A stretch of 64,000 bases of DNA from Gammaproteobacteria bacterium (GCA_018824405.1 JAHJGO010000016.1:1-64000); one strand, 5' to 3'. Shown: positions 26,168 to 37,470, counted from the stretch's first letter. Notes: generated by a model not told the origin, from the letters alone. Numbers and translations: made by a program.

Positions 26168-28189
26168 TTATACCTTCAGAAATTCCTGCTGCTGGCCCAG
26201 CCATCGTGTCAGGTGCTGCTCTGCGAGCTCCGGATACTCGGCCAGCATCCGATCGGCAATGGTGCGAGCCTGGTCGAGCAGCGCCTGATCGCGTTCCAGG
26301 TCGGCGAACCTGAGCATGGCGACGCCGCTCTGGCGTGCGCCGAGAAACTCTCCCGGCCCACGCAGGGCCAGATCCTGGCGCGCCACCTCGAAGCCGTCGG
26401 TATTTTCGTAAATGATCCTGAGCCGCGCACGGGCAGTTTCGGAAAGGGGCGACTGGAACAGCAGGATGCAGGTACTCTGGGTCGCACCGCGCCCCACCCG
26501 GCCGCGCAGCTGGTGCAATTGCGAAAGCCCGAAGCGTTCGGCATGCTCGATCACCATGAGCGAGGCGTTGGGCACATCCACGCCGACTTCGATCACGGTG
26601 GTGGCGACCAGCAACTGAATCTCACCTGTCTTGAAGCGGGCCATGGTGGCGGCCTTCTCCTGTGAGGGCAGGCGGCCGTGAACCAGACCAATGCTGAGCT
26701 CGGGAAAAGTCTGGCTAAGCAGTTCAAAAGTTTCGAGCGCGGTCTTGAGCTGGAGTGCTTCGGATTCCTCGATGAGCGGACATACCCAGTAAGCTTGTCG
26801 CCCCTGCACGCAGGCGTCGCGGATGCGTGCGATGATTTCATCGCGGCGTGCGCTGTCCACCAGCTTGGTGACAATGGGAGTACGCCCGGGCGGCAACTGG
26901 TCGATTACCGACACATCCAGATCGGCGTAATAGCTCATCGACAGGGTGCGCGGGATGGGCGTGGCGCTCATCATCAGCTGGTGAATTTCTCCCCCCTTCT
27001 GCCGCAGCGCCAGGCGCTGGTGCACGCCGAAGCGGTGCTGCTCGTCAATGATGGCGAGGCCCAGCTGGCGGAATTCCACCTGTTCCTGGAACAGGGCATG
27101 GGTGCCGATGGCAAGCTGTGCCTCTCCGCTGACAACCCGTTCCAGCGCAGCGCGCTTGTCCTTCTTTCCCAGGCTGCCGCTGAGCCAGGCGACGGTGATG
27201 CCGAGGGGTTCCAGCCAGGCCGAAAGCTTGAGGTAATGCTGTTCGGCCAGGATCTCGGTCGGCGCCATGATGGCGGCCTGGAAATCGTTTTCGATGGCCT
27301 GGCAGGCGGCCAGTGCCGCCACCACGGTTTTGCCACTGCCGACGTCGCCTTGCAGCAAACGCTGCATGGGATGGGTGCGGGCAAGGTCGGCGCTGATTTC
27401 GGCGCAGACGCGCTGCTGGGCAGCAGTGAGCGGAAAGGGCAGGCATTCCAGCAGGGCGGCACCAAGCTGCTGCCGTGGCGGCAGGGGCGGGGCGCCGCGG
27501 GCTCGCCGTTTCTGGTAATGAAGGCGCATGGACAGCTGCTGCGCCAGCAGTTCGTCGAAAATTACGCGTTGCCAGGCGGGGTGGTTTCTTTCGTCCAGTG
27601 CGGCCGGGGATATGTCGGGCGACGGCTGGTGCAGTAGCGAGATACTGCTCGCAAAATCGGGCAGCCTGAGCGGCATGCGCAATGCGTCCGGCAAGGTGTC
27701 GCAAAGGTCTGCGCCAGCCAGCGCCTGGCTAATCAGTTTGCGCAAAGTGCCCTGGCCGAGCCCCTGAGTGGTGGGGTAAACCGGCGTGAGTGCTTCGGCA
27801 AGAGGCTCGTCTTCCTTTACGATGCGATACTGGGGGTGGACCATTTCTGCGCCAAAAAAACCGTGGCGCAGTTCGCCCAAAACGCGCACTTTGACGCCTG
27901 GCGTCAGCGTTGCGGCCTGGCTGGGGTAAAAATGCAGGAAGCGCAGCTGCAGTGCGCCGCTGCCATCCTGCAACTTGACGGTCAGCATCTTGCGCGGCTT
28001 GTAGGTGACGCTGGCGTGGGTGACGCGGCCTTCGAGTTGCACCACCTGGCCGATGGGTGCATCCGCAACAGGGTACAAGTGCGTCTCGTCCTGGTAGCGC
28101 AGCGGCAGATGGAGCAGCAGGCCGAAGGGGGTGTGGATGCCCAGCTTGGCCAGCCTGTCCCGCGCGGCCTTGCCGATTTTCTGGAACAT
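26168..28189 (-). CDS. recG: ATP-dependent DNA helicase RecG
   Basis: 673 aa. OB-type wedge domain in the N-terminal third (VVQLEGRVTHASVTYKPRKML), Walker A GDVGSGKTVVAAL, Walker B IIDEQHRFGVHQR, motif III SATPIPRTL and the late QLRGRVGRG. It remodels stalled replication forks. It starts on the last base of the ridA stop (TAATG overlap). Confidence 0.97.
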   Translation of the reverse strand: MFQKIGKAARDRLAKLGIHTPFGLLLHLPLRYQDETHLYPVADAPIGQVVQLEGRVTHASVTYKPRKMLTVKLQDGSGALQLRFLHFYPSQAATLTPGVKVRVLGELRHGFFGAEMVHPQYRIVKEDEPLAEALTPVYPTTQGLGQGTLRKLISQALAGADLCDTLPDALRMPLRLPDFASSISLLHQPSPDISPAALDERNHPAWQRVIFDELLAQQLSMRLHYQKRRARGAPPLPPRQQLGAALLECLPFPLTAAQQRVCAEISADLARTHPMQRLLQGDVGSGKTVVAALAACQAIENDFQAAIMAPTEILAEQHYLKLSAWLEPLGITVAWLSGSLGKKDKRAALERVVSGEAQLAIGTHALFQEQVEFRQLGLAIIDEQHRFGVHQRLALRQKGGEIHQLMMSATPIPRTLSMSYYADLDVSVIDQLPPGRTPIVTKLVDSARRDEIIARIRDACVQGRQAYWVCPLIEESEALQLKTALETFELLSQTFPELSIGLVHGRLPSQEKAATMARFKTGEIQLLVATTVIEVGVDVPNASLMVIEHAERFGLSQLHQLRGRVGRGATQSTCILLFQSPLSETARARLRIIYENTDGFEVARQDLALRGPGEFLGARQSGVAMLRFADLERDQALLDQARTIADRMLAEYPELAEQHLTRWLGQQQEFLKV

Positions 28190-28572
28190 TACTCGCCCAG
28201 ATGCAGAACCGCGTCCATTTCCACCAGCGCGCCGCGCGGCAGTTCTTTCACGCCCACGGCGGCACGCGCGGGGTAGGGTTGTTCAAAATATCTGGCCATG
28301 ATCTCGTTGACCTTGGTGAAGTGCACCAGGTCGGTGAGGTAGACATTGAGTTTGACCGTGGTATTGAGCCCTGCACCAGCTGCATTGGCCACGGCGCCGA
28401 GATTGAGAAAAACCCGATTGATCTGGGCTTCGATGCCTTCCGCCATTTGCATGCTCTGGGGGTCGAGACCGATTTGCCCGGAGAGATAAACCGTATCTCC
28501 GACGCGTATGCCCTGCGAGTAAGTGCCGATGGCAGCGGGGGCGTTGGGGGTGGAGAGGACTTGTCTGGTCAT
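28189..28572 (-). CDS. ridA: RidA family reactive-intermediate deaminase
   Basis: 127 aa from the ATG at 28572 ([21 protein letters not shown]). Family pattern: [14 protein letters not shown], the [13 protein letters not shown] segment, and the catalytic arginine context [19 protein letters not shown]. It hydrolyses toxic 2-aminoacrylate/imine intermediates. Between spoT and recG, coupled to recG. Confidence 0.94.
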   Translation of the reverse strand: MTRQVLSTPNAPAAIGTYSQGIRVGDTVYLSGQIGLDPQSMQMAEGIEAQINRVFLNLGAVANAAGAGLNTTVKLNVYLTDLVHFTKVNEIMARYFEQPYPARAAVGVKELPRGALVEMDAVLHLGE

Positions 28573-28633
28573 GTTGTTTTCCTTGCTTGCGGGTTCTGAA
28601 TTTGTTTCATGCAAACGCCAACCCCTCCCGGCC

Positions 28634-28681
28634 TCCCCTTGTCAGGGGAGGAGTGTGGGCTTCTCCCCTGACAAGGGGAGA
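28634..28681. repeat. Palindromic intergenic repeat between spoT and ridA
   Basis: CTCCCCTTGTCAGGGGAG and its exact reverse complement CTCCCCTGACAAGGGGAG are separated by 12 bases. Each arm is itself partly self-complementary. It would form a strong hairpin in the spoT-ridA message and resembles REP-type elements. Confidence 0.8.
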
Positions 28682-28692
28682 TTTGAGGGGGG

Positions 28693-30807
28693 TTAGCCTT
28701 TGGTCCGGTTGATTCTTACCACTTCCGGCAGCTGGCGCAGGCCGCGCATGACGCGGGCGAGATGCATGCGGTTTTCCACCTGCAGAGTGAAATACATGGT
28801 GGTGTAGGCGCTGCCGTCTTCCTCTTCCATGCTGACATTGTCGATATTGGAATCGGCATCGGCAATGGTGGCTGCCACCTTGGCCAGCACCCCGCGCTGG
28901 TTGGCCACCACCAGCTTGATCGAGACTTCGAAAAATTTCTTGGTGTCCGGATCCCACTCCACGTCCACCCATTTGTCCGGATCGTCGCGATAGTGCGCGA
29001 TGGTGGGGCAGTCGTGGGTGTGAATGATGAGCCCCTTGCCCTTGTTGATGAGGCCCAGGATGGGGTCGCCAGGAATGGGGCGGCAACAGTTGGCGAACTG
29101 CACCGCCATGCCTTCGGTGCCGCGAATGGTGATGGCGCTTTGTGGGCGGTTTTCGTCGGCCGTTGTTTCACCCAGTGTTGCCAGTTGCCGTGCCACAACG
29201 ATATTGAGCCGCTTGCCCAAGCCGATGTCGGCGAGGATTTCGTTTCTGGTTTTTCCGGCGTTCTCGCGCAGCAGTTTTTCCCAGGGAACTTCCCCGATAC
29301 TGGCAGGCTTGATCTGCAGGGCGCGCAATGCCTGGTCCAGCAGGCGCTGGCCGAGAGCGACGGATTCCTCGTAGTGCAGGGTCTTGAGGAAATGGCGGAT
29401 ATGGGAGCGCGCCTTGCCGGTGGCGACGTAGTTCAGCCAGGCCGGGTTGGGGTTGGCGTGGGTGGCGGTGATGATTTCCACATGGTCGCCGTTCATGAGC
29501 TCGGTGCGCAACGGAGCGTGTTCGTGATTGATCTTTACGGTCACTGCGCGGTTGCCGACGTCGGTATGCACTGCATAGGCAAAATCCACTGCCGTGGCCC
29601 CGCGCGGCAAAGCCATGATCCTGCCCTTGGGGGTGAAAACATAGACTTCGTCAGGAAACAGGTCAACCTTGATGTGTTCCAGGAACTCGGCGGCATCGCG
29701 GCTTTCATTCTGGATTTCAAGCAGGTTCTGCAGCCACTGGTGGGTTTTCTGCTGCATTTCGCTGATGCCGGCCTCACCGCTTTTATAGAGCCAGTGCGAG
29801 GCGACGCCCGCCTCGGCGATCTGGTGCATTTCCTGGCTGCGGATCTGGATTTCGATCGGTGTGCCGAAGGGACCAAACAGTGTGGTGTGGAGCGACTGGT
29901 AGCCATTCGCCTTGGGGATGGCGATGTAATCCTTGAATTTGCCCGGAATCGGCTTGTACAGGCTGTGCAGGGAACCCAGCGCAAGGTAGCAAGTGGGCGC
30001 ATCCTTGACGGTGACACGGAAACCGTAGATGTCGAATACCTCGGAAAAAGCCAGGTTCTTTTCCTGCATCTTCTTGTAGATGCTGTAGAGATGTTTTTCA
30101 CGCCCGGTGACACTGGCCTCGATATTGCAGCCGGCCAGTTTGTTCTTGATTGCCTCCAGGACCTTGCTGACGACCTCGCGCCGGTTGCCGCGCGCGGCCT
30201 TGACCGCCTTGTCGAGAACGGTATAGCGGTTGGGGTGGGCGAAGTGAAAGCCGAGGTCTTCCAGTTCGCGATAGACATTGTTGAGGCCGAGACGGTTGGC
30301 GATGGGCGCGTAGATTTCCAGCGTTTCGTGCGAAATGCGCTGCTGCTTGGCGGCCTTCATCGACTCCAGCGTGCGCATGTTGTGCAAGCGGTCGGCCAGT
30401 TTGATCAGGATCACCCGCACGTCACGTGCCATGGCGAGCAGCATTTTGCGGAAATTTTCTGCCTGGGCGTGGGCTTCGGACTGGAATTCGATCTTGTCCA
30501 GCTTGGAAACGCCCTCTACCAGTTCGGCCACCTGTTTGCCGAACTGCGCGGAAATTTCTTCATTGGTCGTGGCAGTGTCTTCCACCACGTCATGCAGCAG
30601 TGCGGCGATGATGGCCTGAGCATCAAGTCGCCATTCTGCCAGGATGGTGGCGACTGCGAGCGGATGGGAAATATAGGCTTCGCCGCTTTTACGCATCTGC
30701 CCGTGATGGGCTGCTTCGGCGACGCGAAATGCTTCCTCGACCTGGGTAATGTCCTCCGGCTTGAGGAAGGAGGAAAGTGTCTCGGTAAGTTTGGACGGGT
30801 TGGGCAT
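28693..30807 (-). CDS. spoT: Bifunctional (p)ppGpp synthetase/hydrolase SpoT
   Basis: 704 aa from the ATG at 30807 (MPNPSKLTETLSSFL). HD hydrolase domain (SHPLAVATILAEW, ALLHDVVEDT), RelA/SpoT synthetase domain (YGFRVTVKDAPTCYLALG), TGS (PDEVYVFTPKGRIMALPRGA) and C-terminal ACT domain. The intact HDxxED predicts hydrolase activity. Gene order gmk-rpoZ-spoT is the classic proteobacterial one. Confidence 0.97.
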   Translation of the reverse strand: MPNPSKLTETLSSFLKPEDITQVEEAFRVAEAAHHGQMRKSGEAYISHPLAVATILAEWRLDAQAIIAALLHDVVEDTATTNEEISAQFGKQVAELVEGVSKLDKIEFQSEAHAQAENFRKMLLAMARDVRVILIKLADRLHNMRTLESMKAAKQQRISHETLEIYAPIANRLGLNNVYRELEDLGFHFAHPNRYTVLDKAVKAARGNRREVVSKVLEAIKNKLAGCNIEASVTGREKHLYSIYKKMQEKNLAFSEVFDIYGFRVTVKDAPTCYLALGSLHSLYKPIPGKFKDYIAIPKANGYQSLHTTLFGPFGTPIEIQIRSQEMHQIAEAGVASHWLYKSGEAGISEMQQKTHQWLQNLLEIQNESRDAAEFLEHIKVDLFPDEVYVFTPKGRIMALPRGATAVDFAYAVHTDVGNRAVTVKINHEHAPLRTELMNGDHVEIITATHANPNPAWLNYVATGKARSHIRHFLKTLHYEESVALGQRLLDQALRALQIKPASIGEVPWEKLLRENAGKTRNEILADIGLGKRLNIVVARQLATLGETTADENRPQSAITIRGTEGMAVQFANCCRPIPGDPILGLINKGKGLIIHTHDCPTIAHYRDDPDKWVDVEWDPDTKKFFEVSIKLVVANQRGVLAKVAATIADADSNIDNVSMEEEDGSAYTTMYFTLQVENRMHLARVMRGLRQLPEVVRINRTKG

Positions 30808-30811
30808 GGGG

Positions 30812-30870
30812 GTGATTAAGTGAAGTGTGAAGGGGGCTTGCTGGTGATTCTTAGCTTTCACACTTCACAA
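30812..30870. repeat. Palindromic repeat between rpoZ and spoT
   Basis: GTGAAGTGTGAA (30820-30831) and TTCACACTTCAC (30857-30868) are perfect inverted repeats with a 25-base loop, extended imperfectly on both sides (GTGAT/GATCAC). It lies between rpoZ and spoT. Confidence 0.75.
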
Positions 30871-30872
30871 GA

Positions 30873-31079
30873 TCACGCTTGTCCGCGGTTAAGAATTTCC
30901 CGGCCTACCTTTTCCATGGCGATTTCCTTCAGCGCGATCACGGTCGGCTTATCGCGGCCGGCTTCTACCAGGGGCGTGGCACCATTGGCCAGTTGGCGGG
31001 CACGGTAGGTGGCGGCCAGGGTCAATTCGAATCGGTTGTTAAAGTTTTTCATGCAGTCATCGACGGTAATGCGTGCCAT
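30873..31079 (-). CDS. rpoZ: RNA polymerase omega subunit
   Basis: 68 aa, start [20 protein letters not shown], and RARQLANG for the conserved helix. Omega helps assemble RNA polymerase and contributes to a ppGpp site. It sits between gmk and spoT, as is usual. Confidence 0.97.
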   Translation of the reverse strand: MARITVDDCMKNFNNRFELTLAATYRARQLANGATPLVEAGRDKPTVIALKEIAMEKVGREILNRGQA

Positions 31080-31111
31080 GTTGTGGGCTCCAATGGGGTT
31101 TCAGATTGATT

Positions 31112-31786
<675 letters not shown>

Positions 31787-31924
31787 TCAGCCTGAATGCT
31801 GCTTGATCAGCATTCAGTAATGAGTGCGACATGCTGGATGAATTCTGGTTAACCCTCGCCCAGTAAGTGAATTTGCGTTTATCATTTATGCTTCTATCCT
31901 GTTTTCATACACATCTGGTTTTTT

Positions 31925-34900
31925 GTGAAATCTGCCTCTCCAAAACGTTCCCTGCTTGGTCGCCTGATCCGGTTTCTTGTCCTTGGCCTCACTGCGCTTT
32001 TTTTGCTGGTGCTGATCGCGCTGGGTGTGCTGGCCTATTATGAAGGCCAGACTTCGACATTCCAGGCTGAGTATCTGGCACGACTGGGCAAGTCACTGCA
32101 CTTTGAACTTAAAAGCGGCGCCAACCCGGCATTTGGCGTCAGCCAGGCGGGCCCTTACGACGTTCGACTGGGGTATAGCCGAATCAAGGACTGGGCGCCA
32201 CCTCTGCTCGATCAGGGTTTTCAGATCAGTCATCAGGCGCGGATTTCGACACAGATGCAGGATGTGGTCGATCGCGGCCTGTTTTTTCCCTATCATGAAA
32301 AAATCCAGGCTGGCCTGAATATACTCGATCAGCATGGCGAACCCCAGTACGGCGGCTTGTTCCCCACCCGTATTTACCCGAATTTCGATGCTGTCCCATC
32401 CCTTGTGCGCGATACCCTGCTGTTTATTGAAAACCGCGAGTTACTTGATCAGGCGCATCCAAAAAAGAATCCGGCAGTGGAGTGGGAGCGCCTCGGCCGT
32501 GCCTTACTGGACAAGGGTATTCAGGCCATCAGGCCGGAACATGATGTGCCGGGCGGCAGCACCCTGGCCACGCAGATCGAGAAATACCGGCATTCCCCCA
32601 ATGGCCTGACCCTCACCGCCGAGGACAAGCTGCAGCAGATGGCTTCCGCCTCGGTGCGCGCCTATCTGGATGGCGAAAATACCTTGCCATGGCGCAAGTC
32701 TATCGTGGTGAATTACCTGAATACCGTGCCGCTGGCAGCAGTGAGCGGATTCGGAGAGGTCAATGGCATGGGCGATGGGCTGTGGGCCTGGTACGGACTG
32801 GATTTCGAACGTGTCAACAAGACTTTGCGGACCTGGTCAGGCGCTCCGGCTGAAGTCGAGGGTGTGGCGCAGGTCTACAAGCATGTTCTGAGTCTGATGA
32901 TCGCACAGCGACGGCCTTCCGCTTATCTTGGCGGGGGGCATGAGGCCCTGGATGCACTGACCAACAGCCATTTGCGCCTGCTCGCGACCGAAGGTGTGAT
33001 TCCGGCCAGCCTGCGTGATGCCGCCATGCGGGTGAAACTTCAGTTCCGCAAGGCGGCGATTGCCGAGGACAATGGCGCTTACTCCTCGCGCAAGGCGGTG
33101 AATGCAGTGCGTGTGCGGCTAGCCTCGCTGCTCGGGATGAATCGTCTGTATGAACTGGATCGTCTCGATCTGACTGTAAAAACCACGCTTAACAGAGATC
33201 TCCAGCAGAAGGTCACATCCATACTTCGCCAGCTTGGTCAGCCAGAATACGCCCGAGCTGCCGGTTTGTACGGTGAGCGCCTGCTCGGCGCTGCCGATCC
33301 GGGGCGCGTAATTTACAGTCTGAATATTCACGAACTGACACCGGAGGGTGCCAAGCTCCGCATCCAGGCAGACAATTACGACCAGCCTTTTGACATCAAT
33401 CAGGGCTCCAAACTGGATTTAGGGTCCACCGCCAAGCTTCGCACCCTGGTTAGCTATCTCGAGATCATCGAAAGATTGCACCAGCGTTATGCAAACACAT
33501 CGGAAGATGAGTTGCGCAAGATTGAAAGTGACCCCGTGGACATCCTGACGCGCTGGGCCATCGATTATCTCCTTAGCCATGAAGACAAAAATCTGGCGGA
33601 AATGCTGGATGCCGCTCTGGAGCGGCGTTATTCCGCCAACCCCGGCGAGGCATTTTTTACGGGGGGTGGACTGCACTACTTCCACAATTTCAAGCGCGAA
33701 GACGACGGGCAGGTGATGAGCGTGCGCGAAGCCACGCGCAACTCGGTGAATCTGGTGTTTATCCGCATCATGCGTGATATCGAACGCTATTACATGTTCA
33801 ATATGCCTGATTCGTCTGCCAATATCCTGCGAGATGCCAAGGATCCCAATCGCAAGATTTACCTGAAACGCTTCGCCGACAAGGAAGGCAAGGAGTTCAT
33901 CAGCCGTTTTTATCAGAAATACCGTAACAAGAAACCAAAGGAAATCAGCGAAATTTTCTTTTCCGGTGTCAAGCCTACCAAGCGGCGGCTGGCGGCGGCT
34001 CACCGCTATATTTACCCAAATGCCTCACAGGTCGAGTTTGCCTCTTTCATGGAGGCACGCCTTGCCGGTTTCAAGAATATGGGAGAGCGTTCTATCACGG
34101 CCTTGTATGAGGAGCTTTCTCCTGGCCAGCTGTCGCTTGCAGATCAGGGATACACTGTACGCGTTCACCCGCTTGAACTATGGCTGGTGGCCTTTCTTGT
34201 GCAACATCCCGGTGCGCAATATAAGGATGCCATCGAGGCCAGTGGCGCGGAGCGCGTCGAGGTGTACAGCTGGCTCATCAATACCAGTCGCAAGAATGCG
34301 CAGGACAGCCGTATCCGCAACTTGCTGGAAGTAGAGGCTTTCCTGGAGATCCACCGCGACTGGAAGCGCCTGGGTTATCCCTTCGATTATCTGGTGCCAT
34401 CGCTTGCTACCGCCATTGGCAGTTCGGCGGACCGGCCTGCTGCGCTGGCGGATCTGATGGGCATCATTCTCAACAACGGTGTGCGCCCACCCGCCAAGCT
34501 GATCGAGGAAATGCATTTCGCTGCCGGCACGCCATTCGAAACTGTGTTCAGACGTGCGACGGAAAAAGGGGAGCGTCTGTTTTCGCCTGAACTTGCCTCC
34601 GCCGTGCGAGGCGCATTAATCAACGTGGTAGAGCGCGGCACCGCTTCTCGCCTGGCGCACGCCGTCGTCAAGGCCAACGGAGAGTACATCGCAATCGGGG
34701 GCAAGACTGGTACCGGCGATCACCGATACGTCACGTTTTCGTCTGCCGGTGTGATCAAGGAGTCACGCGCCGTGAACCGATCTGCCACTTTCGTTTTCTT
34801 TATCGGAGATCGTTATTACGGCACGCTCACCGCCTTCGTGCCGGGCGCGGCTGCTGCCGATTACAAATTCACCTCGTCACTCTCCGCGCAGATACTGAAA

Positions 34901-35068
34901 CACCTGCTGCCTACGCTGAAGCCGCTCACAGATACTGCCCAGGCTTTGCCGGAACAGCATATGGCCAGAAAAAAGGAAGAGCCTCGCGGCGCTCCTCCAA
35001 AAACCTCGCCTGGCCGGGACGAGGCTGTTGATTCAACACAGAAGGAAGAAGCAGAGGAAGCTGAGTAG
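31925..35068 (+). CDS. Large class A penicillin-binding-like protein (transglycosylase/transpeptidase)
   Basis: 1047 aa from a GTG at 31925. N-terminal anchor ~15-38 (FLVLGLTALFLLVLIALGVLA). GT51 glycosyltransferase features are weak but visible: LFIENRELL, GGSTLATQIEKY, YLNTVPLAAVSGFGEVNG. The transpeptidase part has GSTAK, ATRNSVN and GGKTGTGDH. The inter-domain region is long, and the C-terminal ~45 residues are charged and low in complexity. It probably makes or modifies peptidoglycan. It differs from PBP1a/1b/1c in length and motif details. No clear SD is seen. Confidence 0.85.
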   Translation: MKSASPKRSLLGRLIRFLVLGLTALFLLVLIALGVLAYYEGQTSTFQAEYLARLGKSLHFELKSGANPAFGVSQAGPYDVRLGYSRIKDWAPPLLDQGFQISHQARISTQMQDVVDRGLFFPYHEKIQAGLNILDQHGEPQYGGLFPTRIYPNFDAVPSLVRDTLLFIENRELLDQAHPKKNPAVEWERLGRALLDKGIQAIRPEHDVPGGSTLATQIEKYRHSPNGLTLTAEDKLQQMASASVRAYLDGENTLPWRKSIVVNYLNTVPLAAVSGFGEVNGMGDGLWAWYGLDFERVNKTLRTWSGAPAEVEGVAQVYKHVLSLMIAQRRPSAYLGGGHEALDALTNSHLRLLATEGVIPASLRDAAMRVKLQFRKAAIAEDNGAYSSRKAVNAVRVRLASLLGMNRLYELDRLDLTVKTTLNRDLQQKVTSILRQLGQPEYARAAGLYGERLLGAADPGRVIYSLNIHELTPEGAKLRIQADNYDQPFDINQGSKLDLGSTAKLRTLVSYLEIIERLHQRYANTSEDELRKIESDPVDILTRWAIDYLLSHEDKNLAEMLDAALERRYSANPGEAFFTGGGLHYFHNFKREDDGQVMSVREATRNSVNLVFIRIMRDIERYYMFNMPDSSANILRDAKDPNRKIYLKRFADKEGKEFISRFYQKYRNKKPKEISEIFFSGVKPTKRRLAAAHRYIYPNASQVEFASFMEARLAGFKNMGERSITALYEELSPGQLSLADQGYTVRVHPLELWLVAFLVQHPGAQYKDAIEASGAERVEVYSWLINTSRKNAQDSRIRNLLEVEAFLEIHRDWKRLGYPFDYLVPSLATAIGSSADRPAALADLMGIILNNGVRPPAKLIEEMHFAAGTPFETVFRRATEKGERLFSPELASAVRGALINVVERGTASRLAHAVVKANGEYIAIGGKTGTGDHRYVTFSSAGVIKESRAVNRSATFVFFIGDRYYGTLTAFVPGAAAADYKFTSSLSAQILKHLLPTLKPLTDTAQALPEQHMARKKEEPRGAPPKTSPGRDEAVDSTQKEEAEEAE

Positions 35069-35164
35069 TTCAGGAAATCAAGGCTGCGAAGTCATTTCAG
35101 GACAAGCGCGCAGTCAAGTGCAATTGCCCCGGCCACCGGATGGTAGTCAGGGCTGAGGTAAAAA

Positions 35165-35650
35165 TTAAGGCTTTTTCTTGGCCTGTTGCGGTACGCCCTT
35201 GAAGGTGTTTTCCACCAGCGGGGGGGCATCCACTTGCGGCACATGACACTGCACGCAGTTGTGACGTGCGTTTGACATCTGTTTCATGATCTCACCGGTC
35301 TGCTGGTTTTGGAAGTGGCTGTCTCCGATCATGGGCGCTTTCTTTTCCTTGAATTTTTCCGGGCTATGACAGGTCATGCACTGGTTTTCTTCCAGCGTGA
35401 TTTCGTCGAAATTTTCTGTGGCGTGTGGAATCACCGGAGGTTGTTGCAGAAAAGTTCGCTTGATCGGGTCTTGCGATCCGGGACGCTTTCCCGGATTGAA
35501 TTTTTCTTCCGGTGCCTTATCCGCAACCTGAGCATCAACGCCGCGCAAGGAATGGACCGCGCTTTCCGCGGACAACGCGTGTGGTATGGCGCTGAGATAT
35601 AAGGCAGAAGCGGACAGTGCCACCAAGGCTGAGCGCAGTGAATTTTTCAT
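35165..35650 (-). CDS. napB: Periplasmic nitrate reductase diheme subunit NapB
   Basis: 161 aa from the ATG at 35650. Signal peptide 1-28. Two heme motifs, CMTCH (91-95) and CVQCH (132-136), with the NapB-type PPVIPHATENFDEIT segment between signal and hemes. It passes electrons to NapA in the periplasm. Last gene of napDAGHB. No NapC lies in the operon. Confidence 0.95.
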   Translation of the reverse strand: MKNSLRSALVALSASALYLSAIPHALSAESAVHSLRGVDAQVADKAPEEKFNPGKRPGSQDPIKRTFLQQPPVIPHATENFDEITLEENQCMTCHSPEKFKEKKAPMIGDSHFQNQQTGEIMKQMSNARHNCVQCHVPQVDAPPLVENTFKGVPQQAKKKP

Positions 35651-35693
35651 GGTTGATCTCCTCTTTAATATGATGTCGTGGCCAGTGATCATT

Positions 35694-36602
35694 TTATGGC
35701 CTGTTACCGAGTGCGGCTGCTTCCCCTTGCGGGGCGTTGTTTTCCGCCTTGTTGATGAAACGTAAACCGAATCCGAACACTTCTTTCGAGCACACATCGA
35801 TGCAACGGCCGCAGTTGGTGCAATTGGCTGATGTGATCACCGGCCCGATACCCTTTGCGGCCCCTTTCAGGGCGGGTTTGATGACCTGTGGTTCGGGACA
35901 TACCACAAAGCAGTCCATGCAGTCGTTGCACGCAGCCCGTTGTGCTGCATTGACACGTACCACGCTGGTCTTGCCGATCAGGCTGTAAAAGGCGCCAACC
36001 GGACAAAGATGCCCACACCAGCCATCCGGGCTGACAAACAGATCAAACAGAAATACTGCCATGACTATTGCCCATGCGCTTCCCAGGCCAAAAATCAGGC
36101 CGCGGTGCAGCATCGAAACCGGATTGAGCATCTCCCATGCCACCGTGCCGGTGGCTACGGCCAGAACCAGGGTCATGGCCAGGATCCAGTAGCGGCTTGT
36201 GCGCGAGAAGCGCGCTCCACTCTTGATGCCGAAACGGTGCCTTAGCCAGGCGGCAAAATCGGCCACCATGTTGACCGGGCAGACCCATGAGCAGTAGGCG
36301 CGACCGCCAACCACAGCATAAAAAACAATCACAATGGCGACCCCGATGAGGCCAAGCTTTTCCGCCATATGCCCGGCCAACAGGGACTGTAGCAGCACAT
36401 AAGGATCGGTCAGTGGCAGGGTGTCGAGGGTCAGGCTGTAGGCCAGGTTGCCTTTGACGACCCATATTCCAGCCAACGGGCCGAGCAGAAACAGAGCGAG
36501 AATGCCGAGTTGCGACAGGCGGCGCAGCAACAGCCATTTGTGTGCGCTCAGCCAACCTTTTTCCATGACGGCATCGGCGCCGATCTTGTTATTCGCGCTC
36601 AC
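35694..36602 (-). CDS. napH: Quinol dehydrogenase membrane subunit NapH
   Basis: 302 aa. Four or more hydrophobic helices, the CxxxCP motif YCSWVCPVN and a second GHLCPVGAF in the membrane part. Two 4Fe-4S sets follow near the C-terminus ([14 protein letters not shown] and [11 protein letters not shown]). It oxidises quinol together with NapG. Its start overlaps the napG stop. Confidence 0.95.
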   Translation of the reverse strand: MSANNKIGADAVMEKGWLSAHKWLLLRRLSQLGILALFLLGPLAGIWVVKGNLAYSLTLDTLPLTDPYVLLQSLLAGHMAEKLGLIGVAIVIVFYAVVGGRAYCSWVCPVNMVADFAAWLRHRFGIKSGARFSRTSRYWILAMTLVLAVATGTVAWEMLNPVSMLHRGLIFGLGSAWAIVMAVFLFDLFVSPDGWCGHLCPVGAFYSLIGKTSVVRVNAAQRAACNDCMDCFVVCPEPQVIKPALKGAAKGIGPVITSANCTNCGRCIDVCSKEVFGFGLRFINKAENNAPQGEAAALGNRP

Positions 36603-37459
36603 AGTTTGTCTCCGTGCAGTGCTTGGGGAATTCCGGGTTGTGCCCCTGGAGCCGCGGGAGAAGGAGCGGCCTCGCTACTGCCGCCTGGCACCAGGCCGCG
36701 CCCCTGTTCATATTCGAAGCCTTCCGGCAGGTTGTACTGATGCTTAATCTCTGGCGCCACAAGGCTCTGGCCCGCTTTTTTCTTCTCTTCCCAGCCCATC
36801 TGGTAATGCTTGCCCAGCGCGCCCTTGGCAAGCTGGACCGGAAATATCTTGATAGCAGCAACTTCCAGAACGCAGGCATGCTCACATTTTCCGCAACCGG
36901 TGCAGTGTTCGGAATGCACCGTAGGCAAAAACATGGTGTGCTTATCGGTACGGAAATTATGTACCCGTTCCAAGGTGATGGCCTTGTCGATCACCGGGCA
37001 TACGCGATAGCACACATCACAGCGTAAGCCGAGAAAATTGAGGCAGGTTTCCTGGTCAACCAGCGCCGCCAGACCCATTTTTGCCTTGTTGATGTCGGTC
37101 AGCTTGTGGTCCAGCGCCCCAGTGGGACAGGCCTTGACGCAAGGGATATCCTCGCACATTTCACATGGAATCTTGCGTGCGACGAAATACGGTGTGCCAG
37201 TGGCAAGATCATCCTCCGGTTTGGCCAAATTCAGGATGTCGTAGGGACAGTCGCGTACACACATCCCGCAGCGAATGCAGGCGCCCTGGAAATCAGGCTC
37301 CGGCAGTGCGCCTGGAGGGCGAATGGCCGCTGGCGGCAGAGCGCGTGCCTGCTTGGAGTACAAGCCCAGCCCCAGCCCGAACATGCCGACACCGCATGCG
37401 GTTTTGGCCATATCGAGCAGGAATTGCCGCCGTGACTGAGATTTGCTAATGGCTGCCAT
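36599..37459 (-). CDS. napG: Ferredoxin-type quinol dehydrogenase subunit NapG
   Basis: 286 aa. Tat-type signal with [15 protein letters not shown] and four 4Fe-4S sets ([48 protein letters not shown]). It pairs with NapH to feed electrons to NapB or a NapC-type protein. The last ~40 residues are proline/alanine-rich. The gap to napA holds a GTGAGGGG palindrome. Confidence 0.95.
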   Translation of the reverse strand: MAAISKSQSRRQFLLDMAKTACGVGMFGLGLGLYSKQARALPPAAIRPPGALPEPDFQGACIRCGMCVRDCPYDILNLAKPEDDLATGTPYFVARKIPCEMCEDIPCVKACPTGALDHKLTDINKAKMGLAALVDQETCLNFLGLRCDVCYRVCPVIDKAITLERVHNFRTDKHTMFLPTVHSEHCTGCGKCEHACVLEVAAIKIFPVQLAKGALGKHYQMGWEEKKKAGQSLVAPEIKHQYNLPEGFEYEQGRGLVPGGSSEAAPSPAAPGAQPGIPQALHGDKL

Positions 37460-37470
37460 GATATTGGTCA

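Noticed and set aside
28762-30819. 685-codon open frame antisense to spoT
   Set aside because: It mirrors spoT almost end to end, has no domain I can recognise, and long antisense frames are common in GC-rich coding DNA.
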